A DNA stretch of 64,000 bases from Hydrogenophilales bacterium 28-61-23. GTDB taxonomy: Bacteria; Pseudomonadota; Gammaproteobacteria; Burkholderiales; Thiobacillaceae. The notes under the pieces are model-generated. The model did no database searches, was not told the DNA's origin, and worked only from the letters and a program-made list of their open reading frames with translations. The first letter of the stretch is position 1. Every line of letters starts with the position of its first letter. Positions 26,852 through 36,509 of this stretch are shown here, in pieces. Location: contig NCGJ01000004.1 of NCBI GenBank assembly GCA_002281555.1, forward strand, positions 1 to 64,000, read 5' to 3'. A program made the position numbers and the translations under genes.

Positions 26852-28471
26852 ATGCAAATCAAGATCGCGCTGGCGCAAATGAACCCCATGCTGGGAGATC
26901 TGGCGGGCAATGCCGCACAGATCGTCAGCTTGGCGCAACAAGCCGCTCAGGCCGGAGCGACGCTGATGGTCAGCCCCGAACTGGCGTTGTGCGGTTACCC
27001 CCCCGAAGACTTGGCGCTACGTCCGGATTTTTACGACGAGAACGCCCGCGTACTGGCCGAACTCGCTGGCCGTCTGCCGCCTAATCTGGCTGTGGTCGTT
27101 GGCCATCCGCTCAGCGAGGGCGGGCAGTATTTCAACGCCGCTTCCGTATTGCGCGGCGGCTATATCGAATCGACCTATCGCAAGCAGAAATTGCCGAACC
27201 ATTCGGTATTCGATGAACTGCGCACCTTTGTCGCGGGCACCAACCCTTGCGTGTTCAACTGCGCCGGCGTGCGTTTCGGCATCAACATCTGCGCCGACAT
27301 CTGGGAGCCCGGCACGGCGACCCAAGCGCGCGACGCCGGGGCGCAAGCCTTGTTGGTGCTGAACGCTTCGCCGTTCCACGCCGGCAAACAGGCGGAGCGC
27401 ATAGCCGTCGCGCGCGCGCGCGTGGCCGAATCCGGCTTGCCTCTGATTTACGTCAACATGACCGGCGGCCAGGACGAACTGGTGTTCGACGGCGCCTCCT
27501 TCGCGCTCGATGCCAGCGGCACGCTCGGCGCGCAATTCCCCGCTTTCGAAACCGGCTTGCGCTTCGTTGAACTGGAAGACATGCTGCCGCGCGGCGAAAT
27601 GGCGACGCTGCCGGAATCGGAGGCTTCGGTTTACCAGGCCCTGGTCTTGGGCGTGCGCGACTATGTCGGTAAAAACGGATTTCCGGGCGTGCTGGTCGGC
27701 TCTTCCGGCGGCATCGATTCGGCCTTGACGCTGACGATCGCCGTCGACGCCATCGGCGCGCAACGCGTACAGGCGGTGATGATGCCGTCCCAGTTCACCG
27801 CCGACATGAGCCTGGAAGATGCCGAGCAACTCGCCTTGAATCTGGGTATCCGCTATGACGTGCAGCCGATCAAATACATGTTCGATGCATTCATGTCCGA
27901 ATTGTCGGACGAATTCGAGAATTTGCCGTTCGACCAGACCGAGGAAAACATCCAGGCGCGCGTGCGCGGCGTGATTCTGATGGCCTTGTCGAACAAATTC
28001 GGCCAACTGGTGCTCACCACCGGCAACAAGAGCGAGATGGCCAGCGGCTATGCCACGCTGTACGGCGACATGGCCGGCGGCTTCGCGGTGTTGAAGGATG
28101 TGGCGAAAACCCTGGTCTGGCGCCTGGCGCGTTATCGAAACTCGATCTGCGACCCGACTGCTCCAGTCATTCCGGACCGCATCATCACGCGTCCGCCCAG
28201 CGCTGAGTTGCGCGCCAATCAATGCGATCAGGACAGCCTGCCGAGTTACGAGATTCTGGATGCGATCATGCAACGCTATGTCGAACTCGACCTGTCCGCG
28301 CGCGACATCGTCGCGGCCGGCTACAGCGAAGCCGATGTACACAAAGTCATCGGCCTGATCGATCGCAGCGAATACAAAAGACGCCAATCGCCGCCCGGCA
28401 TCCGCGTCACCGCGCGCGGTTTCGGCCGCGACCGGCGCTACCCCATCACCAGCAAATATCGCGCCCCCTAG
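26852..28471 (+). CDS. nadE: glutamine-dependent NAD+ synthetase
   Basis: Final enzyme of NAD biosynthesis: amidates nicotinate adenine dinucleotide using ammonia released from glutamine. The 539-residue protein has an N-terminal nitrilase-type amidase domain (Glu in SPELALCGYPPED, Lys in YRKQKLPN, Cys in GINICADIWEPG) and a C-terminal synthetase domain with the PP-loop GSSGGIDSAL and DMSLEDAEQLA. Length is normal for the glutamine-dependent form. It precedes glnB by 36 bases on the same strand, an arrangement common in betaproteobacteria. Confidence 0.95.
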   Translation: MQIKIALAQMNPMLGDLAGNAAQIVSLAQQAAQAGATLMVSPELALCGYPPEDLALRPDFYDENARVLAELAGRLPPNLAVVVGHPLSEGGQYFNAASVLRGGYIESTYRKQKLPNHSVFDELRTFVAGTNPCVFNCAGVRFGINICADIWEPGTATQARDAGAQALLVLNASPFHAGKQAERIAVARARVAESGLPLIYVNMTGGQDELVFDGASFALDASGTLGAQFPAFETGLRFVELEDMLPRGEMATLPESEASVYQALVLGVRDYVGKNGFPGVLVGSSGGIDSALTLTIAVDAIGAQRVQAVMMPSQFTADMSLEDAEQLALNLGIRYDVQPIKYMFDAFMSELSDEFENLPFDQTEENIQARVRGVILMALSNKFGQLVLTTGNKSEMASGYATLYGDMAGGFAVLKDVAKTLVWRLARYRNSICDPTAPVIPDRIITRPPSAELRANQCDQDSLPSYEILDAIMQRYVELDLSARDIVAAGYSEADVHKVIGLIDRSEYKRRQSPPGIRVTARGFGRDRRYPITSKYRAP

Positions 28472-28846
<375 letters not shown>

Positions 28847-28862
28847 TCTCAGGAGTATCGAC

Positions 28863-29633
28863 ATGTTCAAACTATCGCGCCTCAGCCTGTCCCTGGTTAC
28901 GTTGCTCGCCTCCGCCCAGGTTCTCGCTCAGCAACCCGCCCCGATCACGCCCGCCTACGCCCCCAATCCATTCCTGCAATTCACCACGCCAGCACCCGCC
29001 CCCTTCGCGCTGCCCCAGCTCAGCCTGCCTGGCCTGCCCGATCTGCGCGGTCTGCCGATTCCGCTGGTCGGCACACTGGGAGGCGCGCCGACCAGGCCTT
29101 ACACGATACGGCCCGGCATCCCGCAGGCGGCCAAGAAGCAGATGATGCAGATGATGATGCCGATCATGAGCAACGTGATGCGCATGTCGATGCCGGATGC
29201 GATGAACTGGTTCGCGCACAAGATCAAGGCCAAGCCCGGGCTGAGTTTCGACGAGGTGGTCGAATCCATGATGCTGCGGGCCAACAAGCTGAACTTCAAA
29301 TACGTCGGCAACAACCTGATGTACAAGGATTTCCGCGCCGTGCTGGGCGATATGGATGCGCCGCGCATCGAGGTGCACAGCTTCTGTGACATCGCCGTCG
29401 GCCGCGATCTGCTCAAGATCAGCCCCGAATTCCTGGTTTTTCTGCCTTGCCGCATCGGCGTCATGGAAGATGCCGACAAGAACATCTGGGTGATGATGCT
29501 GGACTGGAACCTGGAATGGGTCGCCGGCTATGAAGGCCAGATGGGCGTGACGCCTGAGCTTTCGAAAGGCGCCATCGATATCCGCAACAAGATGGCCGAA
29601 ATCATGCAGGCCGGCGCCGACGGCGACCTTTAA
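28863..29633 (+). CDS. exported DUF302-type protein
   Basis: 256-residue secreted protein. A signal peptide (MFKLSRLSLSLVTLLASAQVLA) is followed by a Pro-rich linker (residues 24-75) and a Met-rich stretch (KKQMMQMMMPIM). The C-terminal ~140 residues match the DUF302 pattern: YVGNNLMYKDF, HSFCDIAVGRDLL, FLPCRIGVMEDADKNIWVMMLD. DUF302 proteins are frequent next to sulfur- and redox-metabolism genes in sulfur-oxidising bacteria, but the biochemical role is unknown. It begins 16 bases after glnB. The frame is open further upstream within glnB; the ATG at 28863 carries the signal peptide. Confidence 0.78.
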   Translation: MFKLSRLSLSLVTLLASAQVLAQQPAPITPAYAPNPFLQFTTPAPAPFALPQLSLPGLPDLRGLPIPLVGTLGGAPTRPYTIRPGIPQAAKKQMMQMMMPIMSNVMRMSMPDAMNWFAHKIKAKPGLSFDEVVESMMLRANKLNFKYVGNNLMYKDFRAVLGDMDAPRIEVHSFCDIAVGRDLLKISPEFLVFLPCRIGVMEDADKNIWVMMLDWNLEWVAGYEGQMGVTPELSKGAIDIRNKMAEIMQAGADGDL

Positions 29634-29642
29634 ACCGGGAAA

Positions 29643-31052
29643 CTACAGGCTCTGCGCAACCTTGCTGCGCGCCAGCGGCGGGTTGCGATCGAAATAGCGC
29701 TTGATACCGGTCACGATGGCGGTCGCCATCTTGTCCTGGTACTCCTCGTCGAGCAGGCGCTTTTCCTCTTCCGGATTCGAAATGAACGCCGTCTCGATCA
29801 GGATCGAGGGAATATCCGGCGCTTTCAATACGGCAAACCCGGCCTGTTCGACATGCGGCTTATGCAACTGGTTGATGCCGCCAATCTCCTCCAGCACCAC
29901 CTTGCCCAGTTTGAGACTGTCGCTGATCTGCGCGGTTTGTGAGAGATCGAGCAGGGTCTGTTTCAGATACAAATCCTTCATCCCGACATTGACCCCGCCA
30001 ATCAGGTCGGCGTCGTTTTCGTTCTTCGCCAACCATTTCGCGGCGGCCGAGGTTGCCCCCTTCTCGGACAGCGCAAAGACCGATGAACCCCGCGCGTGCG
30101 ACTTGATGAACGCATCGGCATGGACGGACACGAACAAGTCGGCCTGTACCCTGCGCGCCTTGTTCACCCGCTCATGCAAGGGAATGAAATAGTCGCCATC
30201 GCGCGTCAGGTAGGCGCGCATATTTTCCTGTTTGTCGAGGAACCCTTTGAGACGGCGCGCGATGGACAACGTGATGTCCTTTTCGAGCGAACCGTTGGCA
30301 CCGCTGGCGCCGGGATCTTCACCGCCATGTCCGGCATCGATGGCGATGGTGATCAGCCGCATGTATTCGAGTTTTCCGGGTTTTTGCGGTTTGGCCGACT
30401 TCTCGGATTTAACCGGCTTCTCGGACTTATCCGTGGCGGATTTGGCCGCCACCGCCCTCTCCACGCCCCGCTTGTCGCTGGCGGCCGGTTTGCCAACTTG
30501 CCTGGGTAAATCCGCATTCTTCTCGGCCGACTCGATTGCGGTTTCAACCTGTTGTTCGATGGCGCCCAGCGAAGCCGGGTAAATATCCATGACCAGACGA
30601 TGGCCGTAGTCGCCCATCGGTTTCAAGGTAAAAATCTGTGGCCGCACCTCGGTCTTCAACTCCACCACCATGCGCGTGACGCCGGGGCGATTGCGCGCCA
30701 CCCGGATGCTGGCGATGTACACATCGGTCGGCGTGACCTTGCCGGCGATCTCGGCCAGCGCGACATCGGGCTCGACGCCTTCGAGATCGATCACGATGCG
30801 TTCCGGATTCTTCAGGCCGAATTGCTTGTAGCTCACCGCCGCATCGAGTTCGATGGTGATGCGGCTGTACTCGGGCGACGGCCATACGCGCGCGGCCTTG
30901 GCATTGATGGCCTTGGCAATCATGGCCTTGCTCTCGGCCTGAGCCACAACAGGCTCGGCGGCGCCATTGCCAGCTTGCGCCCAGGCGGGCGAAACCGCTC
31001 CCGCAAGCAGGGCCAGCAGCCAAACCAAGATCAAATCAATCGAGCGATGCAT
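29643..31052 (-). CDS. amiC: N-acetylmuramoyl-L-alanine amidase (AmiC-type)
   Basis: Periplasmic zinc amidase that cleaves the peptide from MurNAc during daughter-cell separation. The 469-residue protein has a signal peptide (ending SPAWAQ), an AMIN septal-targeting domain (about 55-155), a Lys/Ser/Pro-rich linker (about 180-225) and an Amidase_3 domain beginning ITIAIDAGHGGEDPGASG with zinc His in DAGHGG, Glu in GSLEKDI and His in VSVHADAF. The catalytic Glu is in SILIETAFISN. It overlaps the end of tsaE by 22 bases, the usual tsaE-amiC arrangement. Confidence 0.93.
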   Translation of the reverse strand: MHRSIDLILVWLLALLAGAVSPAWAQAGNGAAEPVVAQAESKAMIAKAINAKAARVWPSPEYSRITIELDAAVSYKQFGLKNPERIVIDLEGVEPDVALAEIAGKVTPTDVYIASIRVARNRPGVTRMVVELKTEVRPQIFTLKPMGDYGHRLVMDIYPASLGAIEQQVETAIESAEKNADLPRQVGKPAASDKRGVERAVAAKSATDKSEKPVKSEKSAKPQKPGKLEYMRLITIAIDAGHGGEDPGASGANGSLEKDITLSIARRLKGFLDKQENMRAYLTRDGDYFIPLHERVNKARRVQADLFVSVHADAFIKSHARGSSVFALSEKGATSAAAKWLAKNENDADLIGGVNVGMKDLYLKQTLLDLSQTAQISDSLKLGKVVLEEIGGINQLHKPHVEQAGFAVLKAPDIPSILIETAFISNPEEEKRLLDEEYQDKMATAIVTGIKRYFDRNPPLARSKVAQSL

Positions 31053-31498
31053 GCGCTTCCCGCCTCTGTCAAACCTTCAATCCAGACCCAGCGACCGGCA
31101 TCCGGAATTTCGAAACGCACGCGTAGATCGGGCGGCGGCAAGCGCCCGCCGGCTTTCTCGGGCCACTCCACCAGACACACGCTGGCCGGATTGAAATATT
31201 CGCGGAACCCTGCGTCTTCCCATTCATCTGGATCTGTGAATCTATATAAATCAAAGTGATATAGATTAAACCTCGACAACTCGTAAAGTTCAACCAAAGT
31301 ATAGGTCGGGCTCTTGACTCGGCCAGAAAAACCGAGTTCCCGCAACACGCCGCGCGTCAGCGTCGTCTTGCCCGCGCCCAGATCGCCCTGAAGCCAGATG
31401 CTCAAGCCAGCCCGCAACGCGCGTGCCAGACGGCCGCCCAGCGCCAGCGTGGCAGCCTCATCGGGCAGATCGAATCGAAATTCGGACGGCTTGCTCAC
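31031..31498 (-). CDS. tsaE: tRNA t6A37 biosynthesis ATPase TsaE
   Basis: ATPase that with TsaB and TsaD makes the threonylcarbamoyl-A37 modification of ANN-decoding tRNAs. 155 residues, with Walker A GDLGAGKTTLTRG, the SPTYTLVELY switch motif and HFDLYRF, all typical. Divergent from queG with a 14-base gap, so the promoters overlap the gene starts, and overlapping amiC downstream. Confidence 0.94.
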   Translation of the reverse strand: MSKPSEFRFDLPDEAATLALGGRLARALRAGLSIWLQGDLGAGKTTLTRGVLRELGFSGRVKSPTYTLVELYELSRFNLYHFDLYRFTDPDEWEDAGFREYFNPASVCLVEWPEKAGGRLPPPDLRVRFEIPDAGRWVWIEGLTEAGSACIARLI

Positions 31499-31512
31499 GC
31501 TATCATCGCCGC

Positions 31513-32607
31513 ATGTTCGCCAAAACCAGCCCGGAAGCCCTGAACGCCCTGAAACCGCACATCCGTGCCTGGGGCCGCGAACTCGGCTTCAACGCCGTTG
31601 GCTTTGCATCGATACAACTGGACGGGGCGGAAAACGAGCTCATGGCTTGGCTGGCGGCGGGCTATCACGGGGACATGGATTATATGGCCCGCCATGGCGC
31701 CACCCGCGCGCGGCCGGCCGAATTGCTGCCTGGCACCGCCAGCATCATCAGCGCGCGCATGGATTACCGGCCCGACGCGGCCGAAGCTTGGGCCAATCTG
31801 GCCGATCCGGAACGCGCCTATATTTCCCGCTACGCCCTCGGCCGTGACTATCACAAGCTGATCCGCAGCCGTTTGCAGCAACTTGGCGAGCGGATCGAAC
31901 AAGCAACCGGCGCTTATGTTTTCCGCGCATTCAGCGACAGCGCGCCGATCATGGAAGTCGAACTGGCGAAAAATGCCGCGCTGGGCTGGAAAGGCAAACA
32001 CACCTTGCTGCTCGACCGTGGCGGCTCCTGGTTCTTTCTCGGCGAATTGTTTGTCGACCTGCCTTTCACACCGGACCCGCCGGCAACCAACCATTGCGGC
32101 ACCTGCCAGAATTGCATCGACATCTGCCCGACCCGCGCGATCCTGGCGCCGTATCTGCTCGACGCGCGCCGCTGCATTTCCTACCTGACCATCGAACATG
32201 CCGGCGCCATTCCGCTGGAGCTGCGTGCGCTGATCGGCAACCGCATCTACGGCTGCGACGACTGCCAACTGGCTTGCCCGTGGAACCGCTTCGCGCAAAC
32301 CAGCGCAGCGCCGGATTTCCAGCCGCGCAACCAGCTCGACACGGCCAGCCTGCTCGAACTGTTCGCCTGGACCGAAGCCGAATTCCTGCGCCGGCATGAA
32401 GGCTCGGCCATACGCCGCATCGGCCATGAGCGCTGGCTGCGCAATATCGCCGTCGCCTTGGGTAATGCGCTTGCCCAAAACGCAAGCAACGCCACCGCCA
32501 TCGTCGCGGCCCTGCAAGCGCGCGCCGATCACCCCTCGGCGCTGCTGCGCGAACATCTACAATGGGCGCTTTCCCAGCAGGGCCGGACACAGAATGACAA
32601 ACCTTGA
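31513..32607 (+). CDS. queG: epoxyqueuosine reductase QueG
   Basis: Cobalamin-dependent 4Fe-4S enzyme performing the last step of queuosine synthesis in tRNA. 364 residues from the ATG at 31513 (MFAKTSPEAL); an upstream in-frame extension runs antisense into tsaE and is rejected. Two ferredoxin-type clusters are visible: CGTCQNCIDICPTRAI and CDDCQLACPWN. The active-site Asp region FSDSAPIMEVELA is present. Overlaps murI by 14 bases. Confidence 0.94.
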   Translation: MFAKTSPEALNALKPHIRAWGRELGFNAVGFASIQLDGAENELMAWLAAGYHGDMDYMARHGATRARPAELLPGTASIISARMDYRPDAAEAWANLADPERAYISRYALGRDYHKLIRSRLQQLGERIEQATGAYVFRAFSDSAPIMEVELAKNAALGWKGKHTLLLDRGGSWFFLGELFVDLPFTPDPPATNHCGTCQNCIDICPTRAILAPYLLDARRCISYLTIEHAGAIPLELRALIGNRIYGCDDCQLACPWNRFAQTSAAPDFQPRNQLDTASLLELFAWTEAEFLRRHEGSAIRRIGHERWLRNIAVALGNALAQNASNATAIVAALQARADHPSALLREHLQWALSQQGRTQNDKP

Positions 32608-33403
32608 CCCGCGCAGCCCCATCGGCGTGTTCGACTCCGGCGTCGGCGGCTTGACCGTGGTACGCGCCCTGATGGAGCGCCTGCCGTTCGAATCGATCCA
32701 TTATTTCGGCGACACCGCGCGCGTGCCCTACGGCGTCAAATCGGTGCAGACCATCGCCCATTACACGACGCAGATCGCCGAATTCCTGCTCGAAAAACGG
32801 GTCAAGCTGCTGATCATCGCCTGCAACACCATGGCCGCCGTGGCCGCGCAAGTGGTGCGCGATCTGTCGCCGACGCCGGTGCTCGACGTCATCGACGCCG
32901 GCGCGCTGGCCGCGCTGGCCGCCACCCGCAGCCGCCGCATCGGCGTCATCGGCACGCCCACCACCATCAACAGCAACGCCTACGCCCGCGCCATCCACAG
33001 TATCGAGCCGGACGCCCGCCTGACCTCGCAAGCCTGCGCCCTGCTGGTGCCGCTGGTGGAAGAAGGCTGGCTGGATCATCCGGTAACCCGCCTCACCGCG
33101 CAGGAATACCTGAAGCCCGTGCTGGCCGAACAGATCGACAGCCTGGTGCTCGGCTGCACGCATTACCCGCTGCTCAAATCGCTGCTGCAAGACGTGGTCG
33201 GCCCCGATGTCACCCTGGTCGACTCCGCCGACGCGATGGCCGAACAAACCGCCGCCCTGCTGACCGACCTCAACCTGCACAACCCGGACCGCGTGCCGCC
33301 CGAATATCACTTCTGGGTCACCGACGTGCCGCTACGTTTCCAGACCATCGGCGAACGTTTTCTCGGCCGCAGCCTGAGCAATGTGCATGTGGTTCAGTGG
33401 TGA
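32594..33403 (+). CDS. murI: glutamate racemase
   Basis: Makes D-glutamate for peptidoglycan. 269 residues with the two catalytic cysteines in IIACNTMAA and LVLGCTHYPLL, and the N-terminal IGVFDSGVGGLTV motif. I place the start at the ATG at 32594, inside the queG end, because it begins the conserved PIGVFDSG region; the longer frame from 32396 lies in queG. Confidence 0.94.
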   Translation: MTNLDPRSPIGVFDSGVGGLTVVRALMERLPFESIHYFGDTARVPYGVKSVQTIAHYTTQIAEFLLEKRVKLLIIACNTMAAVAAQVVRDLSPTPVLDVIDAGALAALAATRSRRIGVIGTPTTINSNAYARAIHSIEPDARLTSQACALLVPLVEEGWLDHPVTRLTAQEYLKPVLAEQIDSLVLGCTHYPLLKSLLQDVVGPDVTLVDSADAMAEQTAALLTDLNLHNPDRVPPEYHFWVTDVPLRFQTIGERFLGRSLSNVHVVQW

Positions 33404-33544
33404 ACAAATCACAGTCGAATCGCGATGTTTTTCAGCCTTGACTTTGATCATCCCTGTATCAGCCGACTCGCATATACTCGCCAACAGACCTACTGGTCTT
33501 GATGACTTTTAGATTTGTGAAATAACTTATTGAAAGGAATGTGC

Positions 33545-33847
33545 ATGAAAACCCTCACCGCCATCGCCCTCGCCGCATCCGTTCTCATCTCCGGTTCGGC
33601 CTTCGCCAGCGCCGATCTGGCCAAGAAAAACGGCTGCGCCGTCTGCCACGACGCCACCGCCAAGAAAATGGGCCCGACCTGGAAAGATGTCGCCGCCAAA
33701 AACAAGGGCCAGAAAGACGCCGAAAAGATGCTTGCCGCCACCATCGTCAAGGGCAGCAAGGGCAAATACGGCAAGATCCCGATGCCGCCCCAAGCCAAGG
33801 CTCAAGCCGACGCCCCGGCTCTGGCCGCATGGATATTGACCCAGTAA
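33545..33847 (+). CDS. periplasmic class I cytochrome c (c551/c552-like)
   Basis: 100-residue monoheme electron carrier. Signal peptide MKTLTAIALAASVLISGSAFA, then heme motif CAVCH preceded by AKKNGC, a MGPTWKDVAAK loop and axial Met in the KIPMPPQ segment, as in cytochromes c551 that feed terminal oxidases or nitrite reductases. A ribosome site AAAGGAA precedes the ATG at 33545. Single gene closed by a strong terminator. Confidence 0.92.
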   Translation: MKTLTAIALAASVLISGSAFASADLAKKNGCAVCHDATAKKMGPTWKDVAAKNKGQKDAEKMLAATIVKGSKGKYGKIPMPPQAKAQADAPALAAWILTQ

Positions 33848-33861
33848 GTTTGTGTACCTAG

Positions 33862-33889
33862 AAAAACGCGGGCCTGGCCCGCGTTTTTT
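33862..33889 (+). terminator. intrinsic terminator after the cytochrome c gene
   Basis: AAAAACGCGGGCC and GGCCCGCGTTTTTT form a near-perfect G-C-rich hairpin with a TG loop and six T residues. The flanking A run also allows function on the opposite strand. Confidence 0.9.
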
Positions 33890-33924
33890 ATTTGGCTTCC
33901 GCGTTATGCGGGGCAAGGAGAAGC

Positions 33925-34830
33925 ATGCTCAGACTCGGCATAGACCTCGGCGGCAGCAAGATCGAGATTGCCGCCTTTGACGACCAAGGCCACGAACTGC
34001 TGCGCCGCCGCATCGCCACCCCGCAAGGCGACTACCGTGCCACGGTCGGCGCGCTGGTCGCGCTGGTGGAAGCCGCGGAAAACGAATTGCACGCGGGCGG
34101 CACAGTAGGCATAGGCATACCCGGCGCGGAATCCCGCCGCACCGGCCTGATCAAGAACGCCAACTCCACCTGTCTGATCGGCCAGCCGCTGCGCCGCGAC
34201 TTGGAAACCTTATTGCAGCGCGAAGTGCGTCTGGCCAACGACGCCAACTGCTTCGCGCTCTCCGAAGCGGTGGATGGCGCCGCCGCCGGCGCCGAAGTGG
34301 TGTTCGGCGTGATCCTCGGCACCGGCTGCGGCGGTGGCGTGGTAATACGCGGCAAAGTGCTGACCGGCGCCAACGCCATCGCCGGCGAATGGGGCCATAA
34401 CCCGCTTTCGTGGCCCACCGACGACGAACGTCCCGGCCCGGCCTGCTACTGCGGCAAACGCGGCTGTCTGGAAACCTGGCTGTCCGGCCCCGGGCTGGCG
34501 CGGGAGTTTTTCGAGATGAGCGGCCGCAACCTCGCCGCCGATGCAATCGCACTTCGCGCCGAAGCCGGCGATAGCGAATGCAATGCCGCCCTGGAACGCT
34601 ACGAAGATCGCCTCGCGCGCGGCCTCGCCCAAGTCATCAACGTGCTCGACCCGGATGTCATCGTGCTCGGCGGCGGGCTATCCAACATCGCCCGGCTGTA
34701 CGCAAACGTGCCGCGCCTGTGGGGTCGTTACGTGTTCTCCGACCACGTCGCCACCCGGCTGGTTGCGCCGAAACACGGCGATTCAAGCGGCGTGCGCGGC
34801 GCGGCGTGGCTTTGGAACGGGGAGGTTTGA
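33925..34830 (+). CDS. ROK-family sugar kinase (fructokinase/GlcNAc kinase-like)
   Basis: 301-residue ATP-dependent hexose kinase. ROK features: LGIDLGGSKIEIA phosphate loop, catalytic Asp in NDANCFALSEA, GTGCGGGVV, and the zinc cluster H...C-x-C-x4-C in GEWGHNPL and CYCGKRGCLETW. AAGGAG lies five bases before the ATG at 33925. Substrate (fructose, mannose, glucose or N-acetylglucosamine) is not decided by the sequence. No sugar transporter nearby. Confidence 0.88.
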   Translation: MLRLGIDLGGSKIEIAAFDDQGHELLRRRIATPQGDYRATVGALVALVEAAENELHAGGTVGIGIPGAESRRTGLIKNANSTCLIGQPLRRDLETLLQREVRLANDANCFALSEAVDGAAAGAEVVFGVILGTGCGGGVVIRGKVLTGANAIAGEWGHNPLSWPTDDERPGPACYCGKRGCLETWLSGPGLAREFFEMSGRNLAADAIALRAEAGDSECNAALERYEDRLARGLAQVINVLDPDVIVLGGGLSNIARLYANVPRLWGRYVFSDHVATRLVAPKHGDSSGVRGAAWLWNGEV

Positions 34831-34942
34831 ACGGGAAAACGGAATCCCGTCTTGAACCTACCGGGTGCAGCGAACTGTTCGTCGAAATCTCGGATACCCG
34901 AGCCTATCGCCGACAGGCGCCGACCCGGAACTGCCGCACGAC

Positions 34943-35131
34943 CTGTCGTGACCGTCGGCTATCTGTAGTTGGCCCGCCATTCGCGAGCTGCAACCTTGAT
35001 TGTTCGCGCCGCAAGCCGATGCGTAGGATGGGTTTCGCTACCGCTCAACCCATCCTACAAAGCCCTCTGAATTGCCGCCCTACGCAAGCTGGCGTGACCG
35101 TCAGCTATCTGGAGTCGGCCCGCCATTCGCC
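34943..35131. repeat. pair of ~43-base direct repeats
   Basis: Copy 1 (34943-34986) and copy 2 (35089-35131) share GTGACCGTC, GCTATCTG, AGT and GGCCCGCCATTCGC with few differences. They flank the palindrome at 35023-35058, giving a repeat-palindrome-repeat layout in the 359-base gap between the ROK kinase and NYN genes. No coding signal is seen there. Confidence 0.6.
35023..35058. repeat. REP-like palindrome GTAGGATGGGTT / AACCCATCCTAC
   Basis: Perfect 12-base inverted repeat with a 12-base loop. Palindromes of the form GTAGG(A/G)TGGGTT...AACCCA(T/C)CCTAC are dispersed in many proteobacterial genomes; this one lies between two direct repeats. Confidence 0.7.
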
Positions 35132-35189
35132 AACTTTCCGCACATTTCAGCTCCTCGGCCCTTTGACGGTCGTCAATTCCAACAACCCG

Positions 35190-35972
35190 TTATTCATGAA
35201 TGTCCGCTTCGCTCTTGGAATTGAGAGCCACCGTGTAATGACCACCATCCTCTTTTTTGAGCACCAAGAGGTCATAAGTTTTAAGCATATCTAGCAGTCC
35301 GGAATGCCCGTAAATATTAGGAGAAAAACCGGGGTCAGTGCGTTTCAGATACTGGCCAAGCGTTCCAAGTCCAACTTTTCCTTCCGATGTATTACTTGTC
35401 AGCAATGACACTGCCTCGATGATGAATTTAGGACGCCGCTTCACTGACGGCTTTTCTAACTGTTTGGTTTTTTCTGACTTTGTAGGGACTGCCTTGGCGC
35501 TGAACTGAGCAACGGCGTCTGAACCAGAATCAGAGGGTAGCCATTCAAAAAACTGATCGCTGGCATTTCGCAATGCGTCTGGCGTTTTCGCTTCACCGAC
35601 GATACAGACGGTAGCTCCACGTTCACGCAGCTTGCGACACAAGTAGGCGAAGTCAGAGTCGCTGGTTACCAAACAAAAGTTATCTGCTCGGTGGTCGAAC
35701 ATCGCTTCCATGGCATCCAGTGCCAAAGCAATGTCAGCGGTGTTCTTGCCCGCAGCGTACTGATATTGCAGGCAAGGTGTGAAGGCCAATCGAACCAGTG
35801 CCTCTTGCCATTTGTTAGCCAAAGTACTGTGGTTGCCATAGCCACGGCGCAGAACAACCCGCCCGAACTGCGCGACTACACGTAGTGCGAATTCCAAAAT
35901 CTCAGGAGCAGTGTTGTCACAATCCACTAGGACTGCGACACGGGATTCTCCGGGTGAGGTTGGGGCAGCCAT
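35190..35972 (-). CDS. NYN-domain nuclease-like protein with C-terminal OST-HTH (LOTUS) domain
   Basis: 260-residue cytoplasmic protein. The N-terminal NYN/LabA (PIN-like) domain shows acidic residues at the expected places: VLVDCDNT (Asp17, Asp19), KNTADIALALDAM and TSDSDFAYL. The C-terminal ~80 residues (EAVSLLTSNTSEGKVGLGTLGQYLKRTDPGF...) resemble the OST-HTH/LOTUS RNA-binding domain, separated by a Lys-rich linker. The combination suggests an RNA-directed endonuclease, but no target is known. Composition is less GC-rich than neighbours. Stands alone. Confidence 0.85.
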   Translation of the reverse strand: MAAPTSPGESRVAVLVDCDNTAPEILEFALRVVAQFGRVVLRRGYGNHSTLANKWQEALVRLAFTPCLQYQYAAGKNTADIALALDAMEAMFDHRADNFCLVTSDSDFAYLCRKLRERGATVCIVGEAKTPDALRNASDQFFEWLPSDSGSDAVAQFSAKAVPTKSEKTKQLEKPSVKRRPKFIIEAVSLLTSNTSEGKVGLGTLGQYLKRTDPGFSPNIYGHSGLLDMLKTYDLLVLKKEDGGHYTVALNSKSEADIHE

Positions 35973-36509
35973 TCATCTCATTCCTAATTTTAAAGTTCAC
36001 ATGATAAACACCGGCATTCTCCGGTGGGCAGAAGGATCGAAAGCAATCGTCCGGTCTGATAACGGATCGCGCAGTGCGCACGGAGGTGCTTGAGAGGATG
36101 ACACGCATGGCCGCCCCAAATTGGAGCAAGCGATGGATGCACAAGACTTTATTTGCCGGTTGCGGATGGCAGAGTGAATTCTGTCAATTCGCCCACTGCG
36201 GTCATTCGCGAACAATTTTCCCGATGCCAGCGATCATCATCTAAGGCCAAAGCCCAGCCATTCGACACGATCAGCCTGACTTAACGTAATAAGCGAAAAA
36301 CCGTCGTCGACGTCTTCTTGAACCCTGTGCAATTCGGCCAGACAGACAGCCGCAGGCATGATTTGGCTGTCTCCAAATCTCGCAAAGAATTACGCCGTTG
36401 CGTGACCCTAGTGTTGCCGTTACCTTCCTGATTTTGCGACGGCGCGGCAAGGTTGAATCGGCCTGGATCGCCGCCCGTTTTCTGACCAACAAGCACCGAT
36501 GAGGCAGAT
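35973..36509. other. intergenic stretch, no gene recognised
   Basis: 537 bases between the divergent NYN and HNH genes. Only short open frames without ribosome sites or plausible composition. A small CACCGG/CCGGTG hairpin lies near 36010. Probably holds both promoters. Confidence 0.5.

Noticed and set aside
33438-33478. Promoter of the cytochrome c gene (TTGACT...TATACT)
   Set aside because: The spacer is 29 bases, too long for a sigma-70 promoter; TATACT alone may be a -10 element.
36271-36496. Short leftward ORFs in the NYN-HNH gap
   Set aside because: Arg/Ser-rich, overlapping in two frames, no ribosome site; composition looks non-coding.
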